A stretch of 64,000 bases of DNA. Source: Auanema rhodensis (taxonomy: Eukaryota > Nematoda > Chromadorea > Rhabditida > Rhabditidae). This document shows positions 1 to 8,827 of the stretch, one piece after another; within the stretch, counting starts at the first letter, position 1, and each line of letters starts with the position of its first letter. The notes beneath the pieces are model-generated. The model was not told the DNA's origin. It did not search any database and saw only the letters and a program-made list of their open reading frames with translations. The translations under genes were made by a program, and so were the position numbers. The stretch spans positions 13,516,001 through 13,580,000 of the forward strand of contig OZ059895.1 of assembly GCA_964057225.1 (NCBI GenBank), written 5' to 3'.

Positions 1-250
1 ATACTTTTGAGGGCGTCAGCTGCTAAAAACATACTTTTCCTCCCGAGGCAGGCTCTCGAGCCTGCGCATGGATCAAACTGCATGATTTTTTTTTAAAATC
101 ATTTTTTAAATTATTTTTTAATGTATTTTTAAATGAATTTTTATTATTTATATATTGGTAATTGTATTTGTAAATATTTTAAAAATTATTTCTTTTTAAA
201 TGTTTTTGTAAAATTAATTCGTTCTAAATGTAATTTTAAAATTATTTCTT
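1..250 (+). repeat. Polinton left-end fragment (inward orientation)
   Basis: The first 40 bases repeat the motif GCGTCAGCTGCTAAAAACAT seen at the termini of the Polintons near 28,934 and 39,313. An A/T-rich stretch with ATCATTTTTTAAA blocks follows, as in their subterminal DNA. The true end lies left of the window. A short hairpin (GCAGGCT, 4-nt loop, AGCCTGC) at about 50-67 is not present in the other copies. Together with the right-end fragments at 10,433-10,690 this brackets retroelement 1, so it may be one half of a disrupted Polinton. Confidence 0.7.
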
Positions 251-265
251 TTTAAATATATTTCG

Positions 266-563
266 TTCCATGCGGACGCCTAGTGTATGTAGTTAGTGGG
301 TTAGAGTTAGACTGACTAGAGGACTAATGAATGGCTCCGCCTTACCTCGGTTCTCTAACCGGGAGTTCGCCCCTTAACAAGCCCATGGACGGTTTGTATC
401 TAGTTTAGTTTATCTTGTATATTAGTCATTGTCTTGTAAATGTAGTCTACTCCATTCTTGTATTATTGTAGTGTAATGTTGTTGTATCGTGTATAATAAA
501 TCTATCCCTTCCCTTATCTTATGATATCCTTATGCTCTGTTCCCATACGCTACACTTATGAAA
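266..563 (+). repeat. Diverged LTR-like repeat, related to retroelement 1
   Basis: This stretch aligns along its length with the 565-920 repeat (TTCCATxCGGA, the AGACxGACTAGAGGA block, CCCATGGACGGTTTGTATCTA, the AATAAA region, CTTATGCTCTGTT) but with many substitutions. It directly abuts the younger repeat, which suggests an older solo LTR of the same family next to or invaded by retroelement 1. Confidence 0.6.
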
Positions 564-564
564 T

Positions 565-920
565 CGTTCCATTCGGAGACTCTATATATGTAACTGCAGG
601 GTTAGAGCCAGACGGACTAGAGGAATGTGGAATGGCACCGCCTTCCCTCATGCCCCTATTCGGGAGTTCACCCCTTTGCAAGCCCATGGACGGTTTGTAT
701 CTAACTTAGTTAATCTTATATATTAGCCTTTGTATTGTAAATGTAGTTTACTTTATCCTTGTGTTATTGTATTGTAATGATATTGTATTGTGTATAATAA
801 ACCTATATATTTCCTTATCTTATGTAATCCTTATGCTCTGTTTCCATACCGCTACACTTATGGAATACTATACGCGTAGTTGAGCAGACTACAATGGTCT
901 GTTCAATATACGTAGGAGCA
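565..920 (+). repeat. 5' LTR-like terminal repeat of retroelement 1
   Basis: 356 bp nearly identical to 9,376-10,432 once the MITE and its duplicated TA are removed (the lengths then agree exactly). It contains an AATAAA signal near 798 and ends in GGAGCA just before the primer-binding-like site. The 3' copy may extend upstream to 8,828, where a purine tract is followed by TGTTATGAC, so the 5' copy may lack its U3 start. Confidence 0.7.
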
Positions 921-930
921 TAATGGAACG

Positions 931-948
931 TGGAGGTTTCACCTCGAA
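931..948 (+). other. Putative primer-binding site, retroelement 1
   Basis: TGGAGGTTTCACCTCGAAC lies 10 bases after the repeat end. Its reverse complement ends in CCA, as a tRNA 3' end would. Retroelement 2 has a nearly identical word directly after its 5' LTR (11,110), which supports a shared priming site. The tRNA identity is not assigned. Confidence 0.45.
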
Positions 949-1875
949 CTCATTTTTGTCGCAAAAACTCGCATAAAAAGTCCATATTTTGATATCTAAA
1001 TTAAAACTTCCTTCACGGTTAGCAACATAATGAGGGCGCCAACTTGTATAAGGTGCAGGTACAAGGGATCTCTCTTTTAGAGAGCTAGGACTATATAATT
1101 TTGAAAATTTACCCGCTGTCCCCACTCATAAAACCGTCTGAGTGTCCACCCTTATAATACCGTATCCTGCACCGCTTCTCTTGCATTTTTTTGAGGACGT
1201 TTGGATCGAAATAGGGGACAATTTCACCAAACGGAATTTTGATTTCATTATTATTTGGCAACAAGGAGTTAGAAGGAAATTTTGAAAGCGCACAAAGTTT
1301 AATATTTTATTGTGGTCAGGACTAGAGATTTGAAAGTTAAATTCAGGCGTAAAAGAGCATGCTAATTAAATATTTTTGCGGGAGCCGTTATTCGGTTTTT
1401 ATATTTTTTTTTTGATTGTGAGAATAGACCACACTAGTCCGAAAAATCCTGGCACAAATTTTATTGCCTGTCAGGTCATTTTGGCGAAAGCACATGGGCT
1501 ACGGATGTTTTCTTCTCCGTAGAATGTGTCACCTTCCTCAGCTCATTTTTGTTGCTAACATCATAAGATATTCCCACACACCTACCGTAGTATTCATATT
1601 GTAATATTCTATAAATTAGTAGAATGGTTTAAAGAAAAAATTGCGTTTTATAAACGAGCTTTGGTCTCAGTCCATTAGTAAAATGAGCAATCTTTTTAAA
1701 TATTCTCGGAATCTCATTAGCATGCCAAAATCATTCCGAAAAAGAATCGCCCACGGCTTTTAATAATCAACGTGCACATGAGCCATTTTCCCAAGGCGCA
1801 CGCACTCCTTCTTTATTAATAAGCTCGACCAAAGTTTGTGTTATGAAAAAAAAAAGAGAGAGAGAACAAATGAGT
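949..1875. other. Leader region of retroelement 1, no gene recognised
   Basis: About 0.9 kb between the primer-binding-like site and the antisense gene's poly(A) signal. I see no coding sequence, repeat array or RNA gene here. The stretch 1,845-1,870 is a purine run (A-rich, then GAGAGAGAGA) just past the 3' end of the antisense gene. Confidence 0.4.
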
Positions 1876-1908
1876 GAAATTAAGTATTTATTATATATAA
1901 AACAATTG

Positions 1909-2442
1909 TTAAAAGCCCCATTTAAAATGCAACTGTCTCACAAATTCTATAGGCTGTGAGATGGGCTCATCGCTAGGCTCTAAATACTGCAAATACACTG
2001 AATCCGCAGAGGTCCTTAGCAATAAGCCCATAGGAGACTGTTCATAAAATAAATAAATTTTAAACAAAATTTTAGACATATAATCATAAAAATCATGAGA
2101 CTTATGCTCATACCAATTCCAAGGGGATGCGACTAGATTTGGGTTTTCATACCAATGCGCGCACAAGTCGGTGAGGCACCATCGCCGGATAGCTGCAACC
2201 TCATCCGCTATTTCCTGCATTAGGGAGAAGTTTACTAATCCCCTTCCCAGATAATGCATCTTTAAATCCTCAATAAACTAAAAATTCTTATTAACATAAC
2301 ATGTTTCTTTGTTTTAACCAACCATCTTAATTATGTCTGGGTGCGGCCTATAAGCTAACACTTCGTCTTGATCATACAAGACGAGGTCAGCGTACAGCTT
2401 CCTCAAGACAAAAGTCATTCCCGATAGACCTTCATAAGCCAT
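1909..2442 (-). CDS. Antisense two-exon gene in the retroelement 1 leader, unknown function
   Basis: Not recognised. Exon 1 (2,442-2,323) encodes 40 residues starting MAYEGLSGMTF. A 63-nt intron (2,322-2,260) with GT and AG ends keeps the frame into exon 2 (2,259-1,909), giving 156 residues in total and ending LHFKWGF. The product is soluble-looking, rich in Trp/Tyr (for example WNWYEHKSHDFYDYM) and has no signal peptide. On its strand an AATAAA follows the stop by about 25 nt (near 1,880). It runs opposite to gag and pol. A real start, a clean intron and a poly(A) signal argue for a genuine accessory or captured gene rather than a chance frame, but no homologue is known to me. Confidence 0.5.
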
Positions 2443-2761
2443 TCTTTGATTTATTTTTTTTCAGCTCTACAAATATAAAGATTCTTATGCATAAAAAGGG
2501 GACATAAAACGACTGAAAATCTCTCTCATACTTTCAAGAATTCAATTAGAGTAAAGTATTAAGATTGAGGCTAGAAAGACCGAAGACCAACAAAATTTAT
2601 AATTGATGAACATCTGTGAAAAAGAATAAAGAAAAGAGAATACGGTAGATAGGCGGAGCCAGATCTCAGGCCAAGATTTTAAAACTCTTTCTCATCTAAT
2701 AACGATTCTCGGCGAAAGACGCCACGTCTCAATCTTCAAACGTTTCTTACTTTCCCTATAA
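2443..2761. promoter_or_regulatory. Divergent spacer between antisense gene and gag frame
   Basis: About 320 bp separating the antisense gene start from the opening of the gag-pol frame, so any promoter for the antisense gene must lie here. No clear TATA box or repeat is visible to me. Confidence 0.25.
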
Positions 2762-3082
2762 CCGACCCGAATTTCTTGTCACTCATTCAACTTCAACATC
2801 CCCCATATAACGAAACACTCGCGGTTTTTCCAAACCAAGAGTGATTCCAAAGTGGCACGAAGATACTCTTCGGCCGTCCCTGCTCTATACCCTTCTGAGT
2901 CCAGTGACGACATCGCAGTCGCCAGTCGAACCAGAAGCCGCACTCGACTCCTCAGTGTTCAGATTGAAGAGCCTGAACAAGAGGTAAAACCCAAAGTCGA
3001 GAAAACCTTCATTCCTCGAGAAGGCACGTATTCACCTCCGGACAACACCGAGGAGGACCCTGATTTCTATATTCAGGACTAG
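2762..3082 (+). CDS. Open leader frame upstream of gag, ended by an in-frame TAG
   Basis: A frame open from 2,762 to an amber codon at 3,080-3,082 is in phase with the gag-pol frame that continues directly after it. It has no ATG. The readable part holds an Arg/Ser-rich run (ASRTRSRTRLLS) and an acidic end (DNTEEDPDFYIQD). It is either an N-terminal extension of Gag joined by readthrough or splicing, or a segment cut off by a nonsense mutation. Confidence 0.4.
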   Translation, partial: PTRISCHSFNFNIPHITKHSRFFQTKSDSKVARRYSSAVPALYPSESSDDIAVASRTRSRTRLLSVQIEEPEQEVKPKVEKTFIPREGTYSPPDNTEEDPDFYIQD

Positions 3083-6000
3083 AATATTCAAACTTCAGCT
3101 TCAACTCCAAAGGTACACTCTTTTAAAAGTAATAAGAAGATTCAAAAAATTCAAAAACCAAAACAAATAACCTCTAATACTTCACCAGCCACCCCCCACC
3201 TAAACTTATCAACTTTATCAGTTAATACTGATAACGATCTTGCATCTTCTTTTGAACTAACTCTAACACCGCAGGCATTTTCCACTCCGATAGAAAACTC
3301 ACAACTTAATAAAACCTCATCTCTCACTATTCACAAATCACCCTTATCAGTTATCACTGATAAGCTTGATTCGAAAAAGCTTGATTCTAAAAAGATTAAT
3401 AAAAGAAAAACTAATACACCGCGTAGGCGCTCAACCTCTAATAATCCCGTAGAACCAAATCAGGAAATTACCGAAGTTTTGCCCTTATCACTAACTACTG
3501 ATAAGTTCAAAAGTAAGAAATCTTTAACAGCTCGCTTAATAAAAGTTTTGAATTTGTCTCCAGGGGAGGTAACAACAGAACAAGTTGATAACTCTCTTCA
3601 CGTATCCTCCAACCCAACCCTTAATAAGTCAGATAGCGCTATACCCAGCTCAAGCGTTTCAATACATTCGACGCCTCAGGCAACGAGTCGAGTTATCAAA
3701 CTCCCAGGGAAGCGGTTCTCCTCAGCCGCCCCTACCATTAGTTATCCAACATCTGGTAACTCGAAAAAGGGAGGTAAGAATTTAACGGCGAGAAGCTCAG
3801 GCAGTAAAGGGATTACGTCATCTCACACATACCCTGAGGATATACCAACCATGACGGAGACACCACGTCTTCCGGGAGCTGGTAAATCTACCATTGCGCA
3901 CGCATTAAGCTCACCTTATTGCCCCATATACGACGGAAGTCGTAACTTTAGAGATTTTGTGGCAAAGTTTAATACCTTTTCTAACGCCTTAGGCTTAGTG
4001 ATGCCCGAAAGACTAACTATTTTACCATTACTATTGAAAAATGATAGAGCAGAGGAAGCTTATTTAGAGCTACCTGACAAGGTCAGAACAGCTGGACCTT
4101 GGGTTACCCTAATAGAAGAGTTAACATCCAAGCTGTGTCCCGAATACAATCAAGACCCAGCCCTTATCACACTTCAAAACAGCACTCAAGGCGATTTATC
4201 AATTGATGGTTTTGCACAAACGTTAAGAAACCTCAGCTTAAATGCTTTCTCTAATAGTGATACTCATAAAGATCACATTCTGAAGTCCACATTTTTGAGA
4301 GGCTTGAAAAATACGATACGCCCAGAGGTAATTCGAGCAAAACCCAAAACTTTTGCTGAGGCTGTTGATAGTGCTCGCTGGGAGGAGTCAATTGCAAACC
4401 AAGTAGCAGACCCTCAGGCGCTATTGGTTAACGCAATTGAAAGAACTTTCCCCCCGCGCAGAAACAATGGTGGGAGAGGTATGGCAAGAGGTTATCAATC
4501 TTTTAATAATAAAAATTATCAAAATTATAATAATTATAACAATTATCATCCAAACTTTCAAAACCATCAAAATTATCATAAATTTTCAAAAAATCAAAAA
4601 GGCTGGAATTTCCAAAACCCATTTGCTAGGAACCGCAATTTTGGTGACCGCGGTCGAAATTATCAGAATCAAAATCAAAATGGGTATCAAAGAAGCCACA
4701 ATGCATCACAAAATCAAGAAATGAGCAATAATAGACAGAGAAATAACAGTACCTTTAGGGGAAATAACAACAATAGAGGCAGAGGTAGAGGCTCAAGAGT
4801 CAATAATTTGACTCTGATATCTCCTTTGACTTTAGCCGTAGCTTTATCAGTAATCTTATCACTGGTTACAACAGCTGAAGCATACCAGCTATGTACTAAA
4901 GCTACTGGAGGAGCCCTTCTCCGTCCCCCATCTCTCCGAAAATGCTTATTACCACCAATAAAGCATATCTTACGAACGAAAGTTCATCTTTATACAAGGA
5001 ATCAAACGGCACATGAATGGGATGCATGGAGGTGCTCCAAAGAAATTCATAAAATGTGTATCAGAGACCTTTTGTTCCTTAGAGATACCAATACAACGAT
5101 AGCGAGAATTGAAAAGATACCAGCTGCAGAATGCAGACTGGCAGTGAGAGATAGAAGATGGAATTGGAGTGAATTAAAGAAGATCGACAGCATAACATAT
5201 GCAACTGACGAGCCTTCCTTCTCGCCAGGCCGATCTTTTAATAATGAACTATGTAAAGAGAAAGCCAGATTGGTTATCGAAAGAGGGGTTATGACACGGA
5301 TGCCAGATGAAACAATAATCTCCAATTTAATACTAAATACTGAAGGATGCTTAGCGCATCATGGAGAATGTGCATCAGATACCTCCATCATCATATGGGA
5401 GAAACAGCCTTATGAATATCGATGCAACTATATCGACATGAGTGAATATGATGCGATAATTGGAGACGGCATTATTCTGTTACCAACCACTCAATCAGCC
5501 CTTGTAATCGATCAAAAAGAGATACCGAAGCAATTATCTTCTTGTTTTAAACAGCCAATCTTCCACACCACAACTGGCAATTACATTCTCTTACCACAGT
5601 ACCCAAATGACACCAATATCCATGTTTTAATAGAGAGAGAATATAAGAAACTTCCGGCGAAAAGAGATAAAAGAGCAATTGCGGAATGCACGGTTGAATT
5701 AAACAAGGAATGGATACAAAAACAGGAAGATTTTGAAACTTTAATATTAAGCATTTGTCCTTATCCTTTCTTACGACCGGTGATGAGTAATCCTGGTATT
5801 TATCAGATAATACCGCTTATAAAGGCCAGACGAGCTGTCAACCCTTCGTATTCAATTATTGATTGGGTTTCAGCACATCCCGAGAAGTTTTATTTCTTCT
5901 TAAGAAGTCCCGTATCTGATAAATCCATACAACGTTTCCTTCAAACATACGAAAAACACGACCCTGAGGAAGCAATACTTTATTTTCTTGCGCAAAAGGA

Positions 6001-8566
6001 ACTGGCAGCAACCACTCGCGGCGCTATACGGTATTTAACCTCACAACAATTATTAGAACAGATAGGTGACAGATTAACAGCACACGAATTTGACGAAAAA
6101 CTACTAGAAAAGGACGGATCCTACCGTGAAAGAGCCGAAAGCATAGCGATGGAGCTAGCTTATACACCGGTAATATTTGAAAACAATCTGTCGGTACCAT
6201 CAAGGCAAGAGGTTTTAAAATCCTTTGTGAACATGCCGCCTACGAGGCCCAATTTAACGACTGATAGTGAGGAGGAGAGAAGAGTACTTGAAAACACTCT
6301 CGACTTATATCACAACATACTCAAACTACGCGTGGCTAGACCAAATAGAATGGGCCTTTGTGGAGCCCCTCATACCTTTCAAACAACAGTAAGGTATTTG
6401 CAAAGTAAATGTTCTTGTAAACTATTTGTTTATTTGGACGATCTATTAGTTATATCTGATACAAGAGAACAACATCTCAAAGATATCGATGATTTACTGC
6501 AAGCAGTAGAAGAATTGGGAATGAAGATAAAGCTTAAGAAATGCGCTTTTGCTCAACCAGAAGTGAAATTTCTAGGACTTATTGTAGGACGTCAAGGTAT
6601 AAAACCTGACCCTCAAAAAGTCGCCGCCATACAAGATTATCCGGCACCAAAGAATGCAACAGGTGTACGAGCATTCTTGGGAATGGTTGGATTCTTTCGC
6701 AAATTCATAAAGAAGCATAAAGAACATAAAGAAGCTTTAGACCTCCTTAAAAGAAGTTTAATACAGGCACCCGTTTTAAACCCACCTAAATCGGACCGCT
6801 TGTTTATAGTTGAAAGCGACGGTAGTAACATCGCCATAGGTGCTGTATTATTACAACCGGAAGATCCAAAACAACCTCTGAAAAATCTACACCCTATCGC
6901 ATTTGCAAGCAGAAAACTAGTTAAAGCCGAACGTAACTACGCACCAATCGAGATAGAAGCATTAGGCCTTGTATATGCATTAAATCAATTCCGTACATAC
7001 ATTCTTGGAACTCATACTATATGTATTACGGACCATCGACCCCTTACCAGCTTAATGACACGCAGAGACTTATTTGGTCGTCTTGCGAAGTTCCAGCTGG
7101 TCATCCAAGAATATGATATTGAAATAAAATATCGCGCAGGCCAATTAAATAAAGTGTGCGATGCTCTATCTCGATATATAGGTGAAGAAGCTAACGATGC
7201 TAAGCCGGAAACAAAGAAGAAGAAAATGGAAGAAATTCACATTAACGCCATAAATACACCAACAATAAAGGAAATTCAACTAAACACCCCTTGGATTAAA
7301 CGGACGATAGCGGAGATTGAATATAGAGCACAAAAGAACATGACAGCTAATGACAGATATTGTGTCATAAATGACTTGCTCTATACAAAACCAACAGACA
7401 AAAAGCCACAACCCGCTATCGTAATACCACAAGAACACCCCATAATTGAGAAAATAATCAAAGTTTTTCATGAGGATCCTACAATTGCAGCACATCAAGG
7501 AATTATTAAAACAAAAGAAGCAATTCTAAGAAGATTCTATTGGACAAATATGCAGAACGACATTACTATATTCATCAAGAACTGCATTAAATGTGCTCAA
7601 AGAAAAAAAGATCCACATTCCATGACGGTACAACCAATAGGTCATTTTGAGATACCAAGCAAGCCATTTGAACGAGTCCACATGATCGTAATGGGACCAT
7701 TTCCCCCTTCAAAAAGAAACTGTACCTACATCATTACCATGCAAGACGCATTTACAAAATGGTCAACAACAATTGCTGTACCACAAATAACAACGGAAAT
7801 CACAATTGACCGATTTCTAAGACATTTCGTTTACATTTTTGGACCACCCCATCGCTTGATCACCGATAGAGGTTCGAACTTTGTATCCAAAAAGTTCGAA
7901 GAAATGTGTACTAAACTTGGAATCAAACATGAACCAACACTACCACACCAAAAGAACTCAAATGGACAAGTGGAAAGACTTCACAGAACCCTCGAAGAAG
8001 GATTAACCCACTACTTAAAAGAGGACCTTAGTGACTGGGATACTGTATTACCAAAAATCACTTTTGCTATCAACAATATTCAGCACGCGACTACAGGGAT
8101 TGCGCCATACATTGCATTATTTGGTAAAGAATGCAAAATGTCAATGGACGCTGAATTACCAGAAACGATCACCAAAATTCAAGAAATTTCTGAAGAATTA
8201 CTCCAAAGAAGACCAGATATGGACAAGAGAGACGAAATAATAAAGAACCGCATAGCTAAAAATCAAGAAAATGCGAAAAAGAAGAAGGATAGAACGCAAA
8301 GAGCATACCATAGAGACATTCAACCGGGCGACATGGTGATGACGCCCATAAAATCACACCAAATCGGCGAAAAGCTTCGGAAAAGCTATGATGGACCATA
8401 CGAAGTCATCACCGTACAAGGATCAAAAGTTCAAATCAGAAATTCATCAGGAAAACTACAAGATATCCACAAAGATAACTCGAAAATCTTCTCTCCTGCT
8501 TCTCTTACTCTTAATCTCTTACAACACTCGCGCAAGACTTCGAGAAAGTCAAGCAGAAGAAGATAG
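3083..8566 (+). CDS. Gag-envelope-RT-RNase H-integrase polyprotein, retroelement 1 (internally deleted)
   Basis: One frame, counted from 3,479 as residue 1; the first good ATG is 3,851. Residues about 140-320 are a Gag core (YDGSRNFRDFV start). Residues 325-445 are an Asn/Arg/Gly-rich tail without a CCHC knuckle. Residues 448-468 are a signal-peptide-like segment ending TTAEA, followed by a Cys-rich, glycosylation-site-rich ectodomain with a furin-like KRDKR at 728-732. Near residue 958 (nt about 6,350) the frame jumps into RT at the LCGAPHTFQ motif, with no protease and no RT N-terminus. YLDD lies at about 984-987, then RNase H (ESDGS, IEIEAL, TDHRPL, VCDAL). The integrase has a His/Cys zinc-binding region; its second Asp (ITDRGSNF) and Glu (GQVERLHR) are kept, but the first Asp is Ile1403. 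The element is non-autonomous by these defects. Confidence 0.8.
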   Translation, partial: NIQTSASTPKVHSFKSNKKIQKIQKPKQITSNTSPATPHLNLSTLSVNTDNDLASSFELTLTPQAFSTPIENSQLNKTSSLTIHKSPLSVITDKLDSKKLDSKKINKRKTNTPRRRSTSNNPVEPNQEITEVLPLSLTTDKFKSKKSLTARLIKVLNLSPGEVTTEQVDNSLHVSSNPTLNKSDSAIPSSSVSIHSTPQATSRVIKLPGKRFSSAAPTISYPTSGNSKKGGKNLTARSSGSKGITSSHTYPEDIPTMTETPRLPGAGKSTIAHALSSPYCPIYDGSRNFRDFVAKFNTFSNALGLVMPERLTILPLLLKNDRAEEAYLELPDKVRTAGPWVTLIEELTSKLCPEYNQDPALITLQNSTQGDLSIDGFAQTLRNLSLNAFSNSDTHKDHILKSTFLRGLKNTIRPEVIRAKPKTFAEAVDSARWEESIANQVADPQALLVNAIERTFPPRRNNGGRGMARGYQSFNNKNYQNYNNYNNYHPNFQNHQNYHKFSKNQKGWNFQNPFARNRNFGDRGRNYQNQNQNGYQRSHNASQNQEMSNNRQRNNSTFRGNNNNRGRGRGSRVNNLTLISPLTLAVALSVILSLVTTAEAYQLCTKATGGALLRPPSLRKCLLPPIKHILRTKVHLYTRNQTAHEWDAWRCSKEIHKMCIRDLLFLRDTNTTIARIEKIPAAECRLAVRDRRWNWSELKKIDSITYATDEPSFSPGRSFNNELCKEKARLVIERGVMTRMPDETIISNLILNTEGCLAHHGECASDTSIIIWEKQPYEYRCNYIDMSEYDAIIGDGIILLPTTQSALVIDQKEIPKQLSSCFKQPIFHTTTGNYILLPQYPNDTNIHVLIEREYKKLPAKRDKRAIAECTVELNKEWIQKQEDFETLILSICPYPFLRPVMSNPGIYQIIPLIKARRAVNPSYSIIDWVSAHPEKFYFFLRSPVSDKSIQRFLQTYEKHDPEEAILYFLAQKELAATTRGAIRYLTSQQLLEQIGDRLTAHEFDEKLLEKDGSYRERAESIAMELAYTPVIFENNLSVPSRQEVLKSFVNMPPTRPNLTTDSEEERRVLENTLDLYHNILKLRVARPNRMGLCGAPHTFQTTVRYLQSKCSCKLFVYLDDLLVISDTREQHLKDIDDLLQAVEELGMKIKLKKCAFAQPEVKFLGLIVGRQGIKPDPQKVAAIQDYPAPKNATGVRAFLGMVGFFRKFIKKHKEHKEALDLLKRSLIQAPVLNPPKSDRLFIVESDGSNIAIGAVLLQPEDPKQPLKNLHPIAFASRKLVKAERNYAPIEIEALGLVYALNQFRTYILGTHTICITDHRPLTSLMTRRDLFGRLAKFQLVIQEYDIEIKYRAGQLNKVCDALSRYIGEEANDAKPETKKKKMEEIHINAINTPTIKEIQLNTPWIKRTIAEIEYRAQKNMTANDRYCVINDLLYTKPTDKKPQPAIVIPQEHPIIEKIIKVFHEDPTIAAHQGIIKTKEAILRRFYWTNMQNDITIFIKNCIKCAQRKKDPHSMTVQPIGHFEIPSKPFERVHMIVMGPFPPSKRNCTYIITMQDAFTKWSTTIAVPQITTEITIDRFLRHFVYIFGPPHRLITDRGSNFVSKKFEEMCTKLGIKHEPTLPHQKNSNGQVERLHRTLEEGLTHYLKEDLSDWDTVLPKITFAINNIQHATTGIAPYIALFGKECKMSMDAELPETITKIQEISEELLQRRPDMDKRDEIIKNRIAKNQENAKKKKDRTQRAYHRDIQPGDMVMTPIKSHQIGEKLRKSYDGPYEVITVQGSKVQIRNSSGKLQDIHKDNSKIFSPASLTLNLLQHSRKTSRKSSRRR
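3215..3504. promoter_or_regulatory. Three inverted GATA-type dyads in the gag 5' region
   Basis: TTATCAGT(4 nt)ACTGATAA at 3,215-3,234 and 3,344-3,363, and TTATCACT(4 nt)ACTGATAA at 3,485-3,504, spaced about 130 bp. ACTGATAA is the extended GATA-factor word used by nematode gut GATA factors (established knowledge). The same DNA also encodes repeated LSxxTD peptides, so protein repeat and regulatory site overlap. Confidence 0.45.
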
Positions 8567-8678
8567 CGACATCGAAATAATAAAAGTGATCAACAGGAAC
8601 AACAAGGATAGCATAGATACAGAGCCAGAAGATGAAAATGAAGACGAAATATGGCTTCCGAGGAATGAAGAAGAATAA
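8388..8678 (+). CDS. Small overlapping frame at the end of pol, hydrophobic then acidic
   Basis: A 96-codon frame overlapping the pol 3' end in another phase. It has a Leu-rich hydrophobic stretch (SSLLLLLLLISYNTRA) followed by a very acidic tail ending RNEEE. It could be a frameshifted continuation of pol, a small accessory protein, or chance. Retroelement 2 has no visible equivalent at its pol end. Confidence 0.25.
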   Translation: MMDHTKSSPYKDQKFKSEIHQENYKISTKITRKSSLLLLLLLISYNTRARLRESQAEEDSDIEIIKVINRNNKDSIDTEPEDENEDEIWLPRNEEE

Positions 8679-8827
8679 CAACAAGATAATGCTACATTAT
8701 TTTAATTATTGTAACAAAATAACGATGAATTAGAAAAAAAAAATTAATGCTAAATAACATTCAAAATAAAAATAGCATTTAATAGAGAGTGAGAAAGGAA
8801 AAATAAGGCAAATTCTAAACGAGGAGA

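Noticed and set aside
889..1125. Minus-strand 78-codon frame over the primer-binding site
   Set aside because: It lies across the LTR end and leader with no family signal, no intron logic and no conservation in retroelement 2.
4437..4724. Plus-strand Ile-rich frame inside the Gag tail
   Set aside because: A shifted reading of the AAT/ATT-rich nucleocapsid region; composition alone explains it.
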